Shown piece after piece: positions 8,741-16,951 of a DNA stretch of 48,683 bases. The stretch lies in assembly GCA_017516345.1 (NCBI GenBank), contig JAFXDC010000007.1, forward strand, positions 1-48,683, read 5' to 3'. The DNA is from Clostridia bacterium (GTDB taxonomy: Bacteria; Bacillota; Clostridia; Christensenellales; QALW01). A program made the translations under genes and the position numbers. The first letter of the stretch is position 1. Every line of letters starts with the position of its first letter. Under the pieces are notes generated by a model that saw only the letters and a program-made list of their open reading frames with translations, was not told where the DNA came from and made no database searches.

Positions 8741-8775
8741 AAGATCGAGGCATCGTAAAGGTGCCTCGATCTTTT
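8741..8775. terminator. Bidirectional rho-independent terminator
   Basis: A 12-bp stem (AAGATCGAGGCA / TGCCTCGATCTT) is flanked by T-rich runs on both strands. It lies between the convergent ATPase and cysteine-rich genes and can serve both. Confidence 0.85.
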
Positions 8776-8788
8776 TATGGCAAAGTAA

Positions 8789-9481
8789 TTACAATACCGA
8801 ATCGCACTCGCAATCACAGGAGCAACCGCTTGTCAGCTCGGGCGGGAACAGGGGAAGAGAGAAGAATTCGTCGCACACCTCTGAGGCAAACTCTTCGCAT
8901 GGGGGAATGCGGCAAAAGCCGTATGTGGGAACAAGAAGCTCGACCTCTGCAACTACCTTAAGGATAACTGTGACGCACACGGTAAGGCGGAAGGTGTTGT
9001 CGCAAAGGTAACATCCCTGGACGCAGATGGCGCTTGCGATGCTCTCGATGCTAAATGGGATTATGGATTCGTCGGGAACAAACAGGATAACGTCCTTGTT
9101 TACGGTTATAACACCGTTTCCCTTGCCCTCGTTTGAGCAGGAATCGCAAAACAGGATCTCCACGGGGATATCCACCTTACAGCGTACGCGGGCAAAGTTG
9201 GGGCGGTCGCAAAGGCGCTCGATGCAAAGGTCGCGAACTCTTCCCTTGGTGGTGGTGGATCTGCAGCTTACAAAGGTGATGGGAGCATCAAATTTTACTC
9301 CGCAGGGACAGATATCGGTAATACGGACGTTTACCGAGTCAAGCTGCTGCTGTTGGATGCAGGAATCGTAGACCTTTTTAACCTGGATACATACCCTTTC
9401 GGTCAGACCGCGGGTACAGTCGCCGTTTATGCGCCCCGGGCAAACGTCGCCTGAGCCCTGTCTATATGAATAAAAAGACAT
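8789..9481 (-). CDS. Cysteine-rich conserved protein of unknown function
   Basis: 230 residues with about 26 cysteines spread throughout, no signal peptide and no clear transmembrane helix. Cysteines occur singly and in pairs (CPC, CSC, CDC, CEC), and the C-terminus ends with a Cys/Asp/Glu-rich tail. The central part alternates hydrophobic and polar residues like beta-strand protein, and two similar halves may exist (ITFVSCRS and VDIPVEILFCDSC). AGGAGG precedes the ATG. A CATAATATA element with AC 17 bases upstream resembles a sigma-K promoter, so a late-sporulation or spore-coat role is possible but unproven. No enzyme motif was recognised. Confidence 0.75.
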   Translation of the reverse strand: MSFYSYRQGSGDVCPGRINGDCTRGLTERVCIQVKKVYDSCIQQQQLDSVNVRITDICPCGVKFDAPITFVSCRSTTTKGRVRDLCIERLCDRPNFARVRCKVDIPVEILFCDSCSNEGKGNGVITVNKDVILFVPDESIIPFSIESIASAICVQGCYLCDNTFRLTVCVTVILKVVAEVELLVPTYGFCRIPPCEEFASEVCDEFFSLPLFPPELTSGCSCDCECDSVL

Positions 9482-9523
9482 TATTTTTCCTCCTTAACAT
9501 AAAATGTATTTACAGTTTCAATA

Positions 9524-9551
9524 TATATTATGCTTTAATTATATAATACGT
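9524..9551 (-). promoter_or_regulatory. Possible sigma-K-like promoter of the cysteine-rich gene
   Basis: On the minus strand AC, 17 bases, then CATAATATA fits the loose sigma-K pattern AC-N16/17-CATANNNTA. The pattern is short and the region is AT-rich, so chance occurrence is likely enough to keep confidence low. Confidence 0.25.
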
Positions 9552-9676
9552 GTTTGCCGCTTGCTTAATTACCAAAATCGTGATATATTAAACTCGCAGC
9601 AAACGGTATTACACTTATAAAATATGTCACGAAAAATATAAGGGTTACCGATATTAAAAATAAAGGATTGATCAAA

Positions 9677-10918
9677 ATGATAAATTGGGATAAGCTTGGT
9701 GTGCGACCTGCGGATATTCTTCTGCCTGAAACGAGAGATATAACAAGATGGGGCTGTGTTGCATGCGACCAATTCACCTCGGACGGTGAGTATTGGGATG
9801 CAATGGAGGATTACGTGGGTGATGCACCAAGTACCTTGCGAATCACCTTTCCCGAAATATATCTTGGTAAGGATGATGAAAAATACATCTCAAGTATTAA
9901 CGCTTGTATGAGGGATTACCTTGCAAGGGGCATTTTCAAGGAGTATAAGGGTGCTATTATAAAATGTGAGCGCACCTTGCGAAACGGAAGCGTCAGAAGC
10001 GGCCTTGTCATGGCGGTGGACCTTGAGGCGTACGACTACAGCGCCGGCTCGCAAAGCATGATCCGTGCCACCGAGGGCACCATAGTACACCGTCTGCCCC
10101 CCAGAATTGCCATAAGAAAGGATGCTCCTCTTGAGCTTCCTCATATTATGATACTTATCGACGATCCGAACAATACGGTAATTGGCAACGTAAGCGGAGC
10201 CGAGGTATACAATACTCCTCTTGCAATGAACGGCGGAAGCATTAAGGGTAGTCTTTTAAGTCCTGATGAGCACAAAACCGTGGCCGATGCACTTGCAAGG
10301 CTTGCCGATCAAAAGGATTTTGCAACCAAATACGGCCTTGATGAAAGCACCGCGCCCCTCGTATACGCCATGGGTGACGGTAACCACTCCCTTGCCTGCG
10401 CAAAGGCATGCTGGGAAAATCTTAAAAAGGAGCTTTCACCCGAGGAGCAGGCTAACCATCCCGCAAGATACGCTCTTGCAGAAATCGTAAACCTCTATGA
10501 CGAATCCTTACAGTTTGAGCCTATTCACCGCGTTGTTTTTGACGTTGATGCAGAAAAGCTCATCTCGGAAATATCTGTAAATGACGGCGTTAGCGTAACC
10601 GTAATAACTGAAAACGGCGAAAAAACCGTCACGGTTAAAAAGACAAACGAGCTTGCAGTAGGAAGCCTGCAGGATGCACTTGATGCATATATGGAGAAAA
10701 ACGGCGGCAGAATAGATTATATTCACGAGCCCGAAACAGTTGCAAAGCTTGGCTCTCAAGCAGGAAACGTGGGCTTCATTCTCCCTGAGTTTGATAAAAG
10801 TCAACTCTTTCCTGCGGTAATAAGCAGTGGTGCTCTACCCCGCAAAACCTTCTCCATGGGTGAGGGTTGCGATAAGAGATATTATTTTGAGGCGCGCAGA
10901 ATCAAATATGTTATCTGA
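9677..10918 (+). CDS. DUF1015-family protein
   Basis: 413-residue cytoplasmic protein of the DUF1015 family (COG4198). It opens with the family-typical RPADILLPETRDITRWGCVA-like block. A conserved GDGNHSLACAK motif follows near the middle, similar to the DGHHR-type catalytic motifs of ParB/Srx-fold proteins. ATG 9677 is preferred over the in-frame TTG at 9668, because AAAGGA is 9 bases upstream of the ATG. The biochemical role of the family is not established to my knowledge. The next gene starts 40 bases later, but its product is secreted, so a functional link is not implied. Confidence 0.85.
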   Translation: MINWDKLGVRPADILLPETRDITRWGCVACDQFTSDGEYWDAMEDYVGDAPSTLRITFPEIYLGKDDEKYISSINACMRDYLARGIFKEYKGAIIKCERTLRNGSVRSGLVMAVDLEAYDYSAGSQSMIRATEGTIVHRLPPRIAIRKDAPLELPHIMILIDDPNNTVIGNVSGAEVYNTPLAMNGGSIKGSLLSPDEHKTVADALARLADQKDFATKYGLDESTAPLVYAMGDGNHSLACAKACWENLKKELSPEEQANHPARYALAEIVNLYDESLQFEPIHRVVFDVDAEKLISEISVNDGVSVTVITENGEKTVTVKKTNELAVGSLQDALDAYMEKNGGRIDYIHEPETVAKLGSQAGNVGFILPEFDKSQLFPAVISSGALPRKTFSMGEGCDKRYYFEARRIKYVI

Positions 10919-10958
10919 GTAAATTGTGCAAATCATTGTATTGTAAAGGTTATAATCT

Positions 10959-12827
10959 ATGAAGAAAGCTGTGATTTTAATATTTAACCTATGTGTCATT
11001 CTTGTTCTGCTTACTTCCTGTACGGTTCAGCCCGTGGTTTCGCTTAAGCCAAGCGTAAGCGTCACCGAGGGTATTGATATGTATAGCGATCACACCGGTA
11101 TGGATCTGCTTGTGGGAATAGACGAGTTTGATCGCGTGCTTTCCCCGAGCACCGGTCGGCGCGAGGATAAAACCGTTGGCATGTTTTACTGGCTCTGGCA
11201 CGGCTCCTGGGTGGGTGATGAGGTCATAGACACAAGCAAAATAATTGAGCAGTACGGTCTTGATTATGCCCTGCACAACGTGCCCGAATATAATCCCAAC
11301 ATGTGGCCTCAATACTGGGGAGAGCCCCTTTATGGCTATTATGACAGTGATGATGAATACGTCATCCGCAAGCACCTTGAAATGCTTGCATATGCGGGGG
11401 TGGATTACATAATGTTTGATGCCACCAACACCCTTACCTATCCCGCCACGGTCCGTAAGATATGCGGCATCATCCTGGAGCTTCAAAGCGAGGGCTTTAA
11501 TCCGCCCCAAATAGCATATTACACTCATACCGCAAGCGTACAGACCGTGCGCCAAATATATAAAGAGATATATTCTTACGAGAAGTACCGCGACGCGTGG
11601 TTTCGCATGGACGGCAAGCCCTTTATGGTGGCGGTCTACGACTATGACGACGACGTAGCCCGCACAAGAGCCAACCCCGGCTTTGAAAACTACGATCCCG
11701 AGCCCCTTTCTGAGGAAATACTTAATTTCTTCACCTTCCGCGTCCCGGTCTGGGCGGGTCAGGCGGTGCAGGCAGACGGCTGGCCTTGGGTGGAATGGGC
11801 TTTCCCTCCAAGACAGTACGGTAACATGATATGCGTTTCTCCCGCGGTTCACAATTATTGTAAGTTCTCATGGGGCGCTACTCCCGAGAACGAGCGTCCG
11901 CATTTAACTTATTACGAGGATAAGGTAGCGTGGGGCAGAGGCTACGACGTCACATTAAAGCAGAATGTTTCCGAAAATGCCACCCAAGGTACATTTTATC
12001 AATCGGTGTGGAACAGCACATTGCTTCAGGACCCTCAGCACATCTTTATCGGCGGCTGGAACGAGTTTTTCATCGGTGTGGAATATAATGCCGAGTACGA
12101 TATCTACGAGACCTACGATTCCTTCAATATGGAGTTCTCCCGTGACCTTGAACCCATGAAGGGTGGCTATAACGATGCTTTCCTTATGCAGACCGCCATA
12201 AACGTTCGCAAATTTCTCTCGGATACAGAGTCGGACAGCAACGTCAAAATAAAGACCCCCGTTAAAAAGACAATTGATATTTTCGGTGATGCTTCCGTAT
12301 GGGACAACGTCGACGCCGTCTATCGCTTCTTCGGAAGCGACAACAGCGGACGCAAGTTCATGGGCGCAACGAGCAATCTGCGCTATACCGTGGATGCCGC
12401 AAAAAACGCTATGCAAACGGTAAAAATAACCGCAGACAGCAATAATATCTATATGCTTATAACCTGCTCAAACGACATTACATTAACTGCCGAAAACTCC
12501 ATGAATATATTCATCGGCACGGGCACACCTTCCCGCAAGGGCTGGGAGGGCTACGAGTACGTTATAAATCGCGAGCGCACCGCCAATACCGCGTCGGTTA
12601 TGTCTCTTGACGCGGACGGTAACACAAGCGCCGTGGGCAACGTCAAAATGAATGTAAGCGGCAACATCATGCAGGTGGAGATTCCCAAGTCCCTGCTTAA
12701 AATGCAAAGCGACACCTTCTATTTTAAGGTTGCCGATTCGGTAGAGAATATAACCGATATTATGGATTATTACGTAACGGGCAGAAGTATGCCGATGGGA
12801 CGGTTTTCCTACCAGTATTTAGGGTAG
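10959..12827 (+). CDS. Secreted GH99/WbsX-like lipoprotein with C-terminal beta-sandwich (copy 1)
   Basis: 622-residue lipoprotein (lipobox LTSC, Cys21). Residues about 60-420 look like a GH99/WbsX-type TIM barrel: VGMFYWLWHG, then EPLYGYYDSDD, AGVDYIMFDATN, YYTHT, and GGWNEF near the barrel end, where related enzymes carry the active site. Residues about 440-622 form a beta-rich module starting KKTIDIFGDASVWDNVD that resembles family 9-type carbohydrate-binding or DOMON modules. It probably attacks or binds an alpha-mannan-like or other glycan at the cell surface. The next gene is a paralog of equal length. An apparent TATAAT lies only a few bases before the ATG, so the promoter is unresolved. 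Confidence 0.78.
   Translation: MKKAVILIFNLCVILVLLTSCTVQPVVSLKPSVSVTEGIDMYSDHTGMDLLVGIDEFDRVLSPSTGRREDKTVGMFYWLWHGSWVGDEVIDTSKIIEQYGLDYALHNVPEYNPNMWPQYWGEPLYGYYDSDDEYVIRKHLEMLAYAGVDYIMFDATNTLTYPATVRKICGIILELQSEGFNPPQIAYYTHTASVQTVRQIYKEIYSYEKYRDAWFRMDGKPFMVAVYDYDDDVARTRANPGFENYDPEPLSEEILNFFTFRVPVWAGQAVQADGWPWVEWAFPPRQYGNMICVSPAVHNYCKFSWGATPENERPHLTYYEDKVAWGRGYDVTLKQNVSENATQGTFYQSVWNSTLLQDPQHIFIGGWNEFFIGVEYNAEYDIYETYDSFNMEFSRDLEPMKGGYNDAFLMQTAINVRKFLSDTESDSNVKIKTPVKKTIDIFGDASVWDNVDAVYRFFGSDNSGRKFMGATSNLRYTVDAAKNAMQTVKITADSNNIYMLITCSNDITLTAENSMNIFIGTGTPSRKGWEGYEYVINRERTANTASVMSLDADGNTSAVGNVKMNVSGNIMQVEIPKSLLKMQSDTFYFKVADSVENITDIMDYYVTGRSMPMGRFSYQYLG
12511..12748 (+). repeat. Near-identical tract shared by the two GH99-like genes (first copy)
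   Basis: These 238 bases align without gaps to 14610-14847, and I count five mismatches. The flanking coding sequence of the same two genes is much more diverged. The tract encodes part of the C-terminal beta-rich module. Recent gene conversion between the tandem paralogs is the simplest explanation. Confidence 0.75.
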
Positions 12828-12850
12828 TGCGGCGCGTGTGAGATTATACG

Positions 12851-12938
12851 ATCCCTTTGGGATTGATGATATGTATTCCTTCACAATGATGATATACAAT
12901 GTTTCGCGTTGATGGATACGCCTGCGGCGTGATGAAAT
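12851..12938 (+). repeat. Array of small hairpins joined by TGATGATAT linkers
   Basis: Between the two paralogs, four variable segments alternate with TGATGATAT-like linkers at about 12864, 12887, 12910 and 12930. Three of the segments are palindromic: ATCCC/GGGAT, CAATG/CGTTG and ACGCC/GGCGT. The period is about 20-23 bases. The linkers are constant and the stems vary, the opposite of a CRISPR array in scale, and no cas gene is present. The rest of this 233-base gap ends with the AAAGGAG site of the next gene. Confidence 0.6.
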
Positions 12939-13060
12939 GAGCGCGGCGGGCGAACGCAGGAGAGCCCGTAGGGTCGCTGAGGAAGGCTTATATTTGTTAT
13001 TGATAAGATAAATCAAAATATATAACAATATAAATCATAAAGTAACATAAAGGAGAAATT

Positions 13061-14926
13061 ATGAAGTTGTTTAAAGCAACACTCAGCATTATGCTTATAC
13101 TGCTTATGATGGCGGGCTGTACCCCCGACGTGACGGTATCACCATCGTCTCTGCCCTCGCAGACCCCCGAGGAATACGACGTTGACCTCTACTCCGACGG
13201 CACGGGCATGGATCTGCTTGTGGGAATCGACGAATTCGGCAGGGTGCTCTCGCCCAAAACGAGCGATCGCGCTGAAAAGCAGGTGGGTATGTTCTACTGG
13301 CCTTGGCATGGCGGCGGCCACTACAGCACCATTGTCAACACTAGTTCGATCATAGAACAATATGGCATAGAATATTCCCTCAAGAACGTTCACGAATACA
13401 ATCCTACAAATGATGCGCAATATTGGGGCGAGCCCCTTTATGGGTACTATCACAGCGGTGATCCCTACATCATCCGCAGACATCTTGAGCTTTTAACATA
13501 TTGCGGCGTGGATTTCATAGTATTTGACGCCACAAACTCCTTTACCTACCCTCAGGTAATAAGGAAGATATGCCAGATCATAATACAAATGCAAAACGAG
13601 GGCTTCAATCCGCCACGCATTGCATATTACACTCACACGGTAAGCATGCAGACCTTAAGGCAGGCGTACCGCGAGATATACATCAAGGAAGAACTACGTG
13701 ATGCGTGGTATCTTATGGACGGCAAGCCCTTGGCAATTGCCTACACCGATCCCGCCGACGATAAAGCGCGCAACGCTTCCTTTGAGTGGTACGATCCCAA
13801 GCCTTATTCTCAGGAAATACTTGACTTCTTCACCTTCCGCAAGCCCGCATGGGTGGGTCTTGATCCGGTTACCGACGACGGCTGGCCTTGGGTGGATTGG
13901 TCCTTCCCGCCCGCTGTTTACGGCAATGTTATGAGCGTATCTGTGGCAAGCCACCATTGGGCAAAGTTCTCTTGGGCGGTAATGGACGAGGACGAGCGCC
14001 CCGACGCCGTCTGGTCGGGCGGCAGGGTGTCCTGGGGCAGGGGCTACAGCTTTGCGCTTGACAAGAATCTGTCCGAGGATGCCACCAAGGGCACCTTTTA
14101 TCAGTCGGTGTGGAACAGCGCACACGCTCAGGATCCCGACTACGTTTTCATCGGCGGCTGGAACGAGTTCCTCTGCGGCATGGAATACAACGAGGAATAT
14201 CAAACATACGAGATCTACGATTCCTACAACATGGAGTTCTCCCGCGATATCGAAATGATAAAGGGCGGATATAACGACGCCTTCGTCATGCAGACCGCCA
14301 TCAACGTGCGCAAGTTCCTCTCAGAGAAAAACAGCGAGGACGCGGTTATAAAGACCCCAACCAAAAAGACCGTTGATATTTTCGGTGATGCTTCCGCATG
14401 GGACAACGTTGATGCCATCTACAGAATAATGGACTCCACCAACGAGGGAAGAGATTACCGCGGCGCGGTAAACGGGCTGAAATACGTTACCGCACCCGCC
14501 CAAAACGCCGTGCAGACAGTAAAGATCACTGCCGACAAGGACAACATCTATATGTATATTGTCTGCTCAAATGATATCACTCTTGTCGCTGAAAATTCCC
14601 TCAACATCTTCATCGGCACGGGCACACCTTCCCGCAAGGGCTGGGAGGGCTACGAGTACGTTATAAATCGCGAGCGCACCGCCAATACCGCGTCGGTTAT
14701 GTCTCTTGACACGGACGGCAACACAAGCGCCGTGGGCAACGTCAAAATGAATGTAAGCGGCAACATCATGCAGCTTGAGATTCCCAAGTCCCTGCTTAAA
14801 ATGCAAAGCGACACCTTCTATTTTAAGGTAGCCGATTCGGTAGAGAACGATACCGATATTATGGACTACTATGTAACCGGAAAGAGCATGCCGATGGGAC
14901 GGTTCTCTTATCAGTATCTGGGATAA
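13061..14926 (+). CDS. Secreted GH99/WbsX-like lipoprotein with C-terminal beta-sandwich (copy 2)
   Basis: 621-residue lipoprotein (lipobox MAGC, Cys20), full-length paralog of the gene before it. It has the same order of blocks: MDLLVGIDEF, VGMFYWPWHG, GEPLYGYYHSGD, CGVDFIVFDATN, YYTHT, GGWNEF, then the KKTVDIFGDASAWDNVD module. The catalytic-barrel half differs more than the C-terminal end, which is almost identical at the DNA level to copy 1. AAAGGAG lies 6 bases before the ATG. Both copies keep the conserved WNE, arguing that both are active. Substrate unknown; surface glycan processing is inferred. Confidence 0.78.
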   Translation: MKLFKATLSIMLILLMMAGCTPDVTVSPSSLPSQTPEEYDVDLYSDGTGMDLLVGIDEFGRVLSPKTSDRAEKQVGMFYWPWHGGGHYSTIVNTSSIIEQYGIEYSLKNVHEYNPTNDAQYWGEPLYGYYHSGDPYIIRRHLELLTYCGVDFIVFDATNSFTYPQVIRKICQIIIQMQNEGFNPPRIAYYTHTVSMQTLRQAYREIYIKEELRDAWYLMDGKPLAIAYTDPADDKARNASFEWYDPKPYSQEILDFFTFRKPAWVGLDPVTDDGWPWVDWSFPPAVYGNVMSVSVASHHWAKFSWAVMDEDERPDAVWSGGRVSWGRGYSFALDKNLSEDATKGTFYQSVWNSAHAQDPDYVFIGGWNEFLCGMEYNEEYQTYEIYDSYNMEFSRDIEMIKGGYNDAFVMQTAINVRKFLSEKNSEDAVIKTPTKKTVDIFGDASAWDNVDAIYRIMDSTNEGRDYRGAVNGLKYVTAPAQNAVQTVKITADKDNIYMYIVCSNDITLVAENSLNIFIGTGTPSRKGWEGYEYVINRERTANTASVMSLDTDGNTSAVGNVKMNVSGNIMQLEIPKSLLKMQSDTFYFKVADSVENDTDIMDYYVTGKSMPMGRFSYQYLG

Positions 14927-15028
14927 ATATGTTTAACGTGTAGAGAAGCTTTTTTGTCTGCGAGAATTTACTATCGCGGTGCGAGAATTAAAAAATTAAG
15001 CATGAGAGTATATTTTTTAATGATGCCG

Positions 15029-15057
15029 TTGACAAAAATCAAGCAATAAAATATAAT
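15029..15057 (+). promoter_or_regulatory. Consensus sigma-A promoter of the aspartate kinase gene
   Basis: TTGACA, 17 bases, TATAAT: both boxes are perfect. The leader is only about 55 bases and contains a GGGC/GCCC mini-hairpin, too short for a lysine riboswitch. Confidence 0.85.
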
Positions 15058-15118
15058 CTGTTTGCAAAAGATAAAAAACTACATTTTTAGGGCAAAGCCC
15101 GAAAGGTACGGTGTAAAT

Positions 15119-16435
15119 ATGGGTATAAAAGTAACAAAATTTGGCGGAAGCTCTCTTGCCGATGCCAATCAAATAAGAAAGGTACAGAATATTCTTGCAA
15201 GTGACCCCACTCGCAGATATATGGTGCCCAGCGCTCCCGGCAAGCGCTTTAAGGATGACGATAAAATTACCGATCTTCTTTATAAATGTCATGACATTGC
15301 CACAACCGGTAAGAAAATTGATTCTGTGTTCGAGCAGATACGCACACGCTATCTTCAGATTGCCGAGCAGCTTGGCGTGACCTTGGACGTAAGTGCCGAG
15401 CTTGACACCATCTACGAGCGCATTTCCGCAGGCGAGAAGAAGGACTATGCCGCCTCCCGCGGTGAGTATCTTAACGGTAAGATAATCGCCTCTGCCCTTG
15501 GCTGGGACTTTGTGGATGCCGCAGAGGTCATTCGCTTTAACCAAAAGGGCATCTTTGATGCCGAGCTTACGAATCAGCTTATGGCCGACGAGCTTGCAAA
15601 GCACGAGTACGCAATAATCCCCGGCTTCTACGGCTCCCGTCCCGACGGCACCATCAAGACCTTCTCCCGTGGCGGCTCGGATATCACCGGCTCCATCGTT
15701 GCCCGCGCCGTGGGTGCAGAGCTCTACGAGAACTGGACCGACGTTTCGGGATTTATGGTGGTGGATCCCAGAATCGTGGATGATCCCAAAACCATTCATA
15801 CAATTACCTACCGTGAGCTTCGTGAGCTTTCTTACATGGGCGCAACAGTTCTTCATGAGGATGCCATATTCCCCGTAAGCAGCTGCGGTATTCCGATAAA
15901 TATCAGAAACACCAACATCCCCGAGGCAGAGGGCACCATGATAGTCTCCAAGGTCAAGGAGAGCAGGAATTTAAGCAACGTGACAGGCATCGCGGGTAAG
16001 AAAAACTTTACCGTAATCCATCTGGAGAAGGATATGATGAACGTGGAGCGCGGCTTCGGCAGAAAGGTGCTTACAGTATTGGAGGAGAATAATATCTCCT
16101 TTGAGCATCTTCCTACGGGTATTGACAATATGAGCCTCGTGGTATCGGATAAGGAGCTTGACGGTAAGGCGGATAAGGTCATCGCCGACATCAAGGCAAG
16201 GGTCACTCCCGACATCGTGGAGCTGCAGACCGGTATGGCGCTTATTGCGGTGGTTGGCCGTGCAATGGTTCACTCCTTCGGTACTGCCGGTAAGGTGTTC
16301 AGCGCCCTTGGTGATGCCGGCATCAACGTCCGTATGATAGACCAGGGCTCGAGCGAGCTCAACATAATCGTTGGCGTGGATAACGATTGCTTCGAGAAGG
16401 CAATAAACGTTATTTACAACGCGTTCTTTAATTAA
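15119..16435 (+). CDS. lysC: Aspartate kinase
   Basis: 438-residue aspartokinase, first step of the lysine/threonine/methionine pathway. The N-terminal KFGGSSLA nucleotide-binding motif is at residues 6-13; the kinase domain includes GFYGS and SRGGSDITGS. Two ACT-type regulatory repeats follow from about residue 300, with feedback inhibition expected. ATG 15119 is chosen because the kinase motif must lie at the N-terminus; the upstream in-frame TTG would start inside the leader right after the promoter. It is transcribed alone, and homoserine dehydrogenase lies 25 kb away. Which amino acid inhibits it cannot be told from sequence alone. Confidence 0.93.
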   Translation: MGIKVTKFGGSSLADANQIRKVQNILASDPTRRYMVPSAPGKRFKDDDKITDLLYKCHDIATTGKKIDSVFEQIRTRYLQIAEQLGVTLDVSAELDTIYERISAGEKKDYAASRGEYLNGKIIASALGWDFVDAAEVIRFNQKGIFDAELTNQLMADELAKHEYAIIPGFYGSRPDGTIKTFSRGGSDITGSIVARAVGAELYENWTDVSGFMVVDPRIVDDPKTIHTITYRELRELSYMGATVLHEDAIFPVSSCGIPINIRNTNIPEAEGTMIVSKVKESRNLSNVTGIAGKKNFTVIHLEKDMMNVERGFGRKVLTVLEENNISFEHLPTGIDNMSLVVSDKELDGKADKVIADIKARVTPDIVELQTGMALIAVVGRAMVHSFGTAGKVFSALGDAGINVRMIDQGSSELNIIVGVDNDCFEKAINVIYNAFFN

Positions 16436-16451
16436 GTGATAAAGCTACTGC

Positions 16452-16475
16452 TTACCGAGCCTTTTGGCTCGGTAA
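16452..16475. other. Perfect 10-bp hairpin after lysC
   Basis: TTACCGAGCC / GGCTCGGTAA with a TTTT loop begins 16 bases after the lysC stop. No T-run follows, so it is at best a weak or factor-dependent terminator, and it ends 9 bases before the DUF1294 start codon, where it may also limit translation. Confidence 0.5.
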
Positions 16476-16484
16476 TGGTCTTAA

Positions 16485-16763
16485 ATGGGGCAAATTTGTT
16501 TTTTGCGGCGGTCCGTTATGAGTTTTGCGGCCTTTGTTGCCTTTGGGGCGGATAAGCTGCGGGCGATAAGACGTAAGCGCAGAGTGCCCGAGAGAAGCCT
16601 GCTGTGCCTCAGCTTGTTCCTCGGAGGCGTTGGCGGCATGCTTGCAATGCTTCTCTTTAGACATAAAACAAAAAAGCCGCTATTTAAGCTTGTGTATTTG
16701 TTTGGTGTCCTGCAGCTTGCACTTGCCTTATTTCTCTTGCTTAAGCCCGAGATATTTGGTTAA
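16485..16763 (+). CDS. DUF1294 family small membrane protein
   Basis: 92-residue protein with the DUF1294 pattern: an FAAFGADK-like start of the domain (here AFVAFGADK), RRKRRVPE, LGGVGGMLAMLLFRHKTKKP, and a final hydrophobic helix. Two to three membrane segments are expected. No strong ribosome binding site precedes ATG 16485, and an internal ATG at codon 12 is possible, but the longer form matches usual family length. Function of the family is unknown to me. It follows lysC after a hairpin and may be a separate unit. Confidence 0.75.
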   Translation: MGQICFLRRSVMSFAAFVAFGADKLRAIRRKRRVPERSLLCLSLFLGGVGGMLAMLLFRHKTKKPLFKLVYLFGVLQLALALFLLLKPEIFG

Positions 16764-16821
16764 AGTGAGCCTTTTTGTCAAGAATATTATGTATAATTGA
16801 AGAAAGGATACGGTGCTGTTT

Positions 16822-16911
16822 ATGGCAAAAAGTAAACAAAAGCAACAGAAAAAAGCAAGAAAGGAGGCAGAAGAATCATCCGCTAATAAAAGCGATGAGA
16901 TATTAAGATAA
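16822..16911 (+). CDS. Very small Lys/Gln/Glu-rich ORF
   Basis: A 29-codon ORF starts MAKSKQKQQKKARKEAEE and ends in a more acidic tail. It is strongly charged, with alternating basic and acidic residues, and would be helical and soluble. AAGGA lies about 12 bases upstream, longer than ideal. It ends 40 bases before the hemolysin III-like gene and might be translated from the same message. I do not recognise a family. It could be a non-coding stretch, so confidence is limited. Confidence 0.4.
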   Translation: MAKSKQKQQKKARKEAEESSANKSDEILR

Positions 16912-16951
16912 TATTAAGTGCGGCGTTTGCCGCATACATAAGGAGACAAAA

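Noticed and set aside
10989-11852. 287-codon minus-strand ORF
   Set aside because: Antisense to the first GH99-like lipoprotein; no ribosome binding site and no recognisable domain.
12851-12938. CRISPR-like array
   Set aside because: The constant part is only 9 bases, the variable parts are palindromes, only four units exist, and no cas gene is present.
15058-15118. Lysine riboswitch before lysC
   Set aside because: The leader is about 60 bases, far shorter than the ~170-base lysine aptamer, and only a 4-bp stem is seen.
15017-15856. 279-codon minus-strand ORF
   Set aside because: Antisense to aspartate kinase and running through its promoter; shadow frame.
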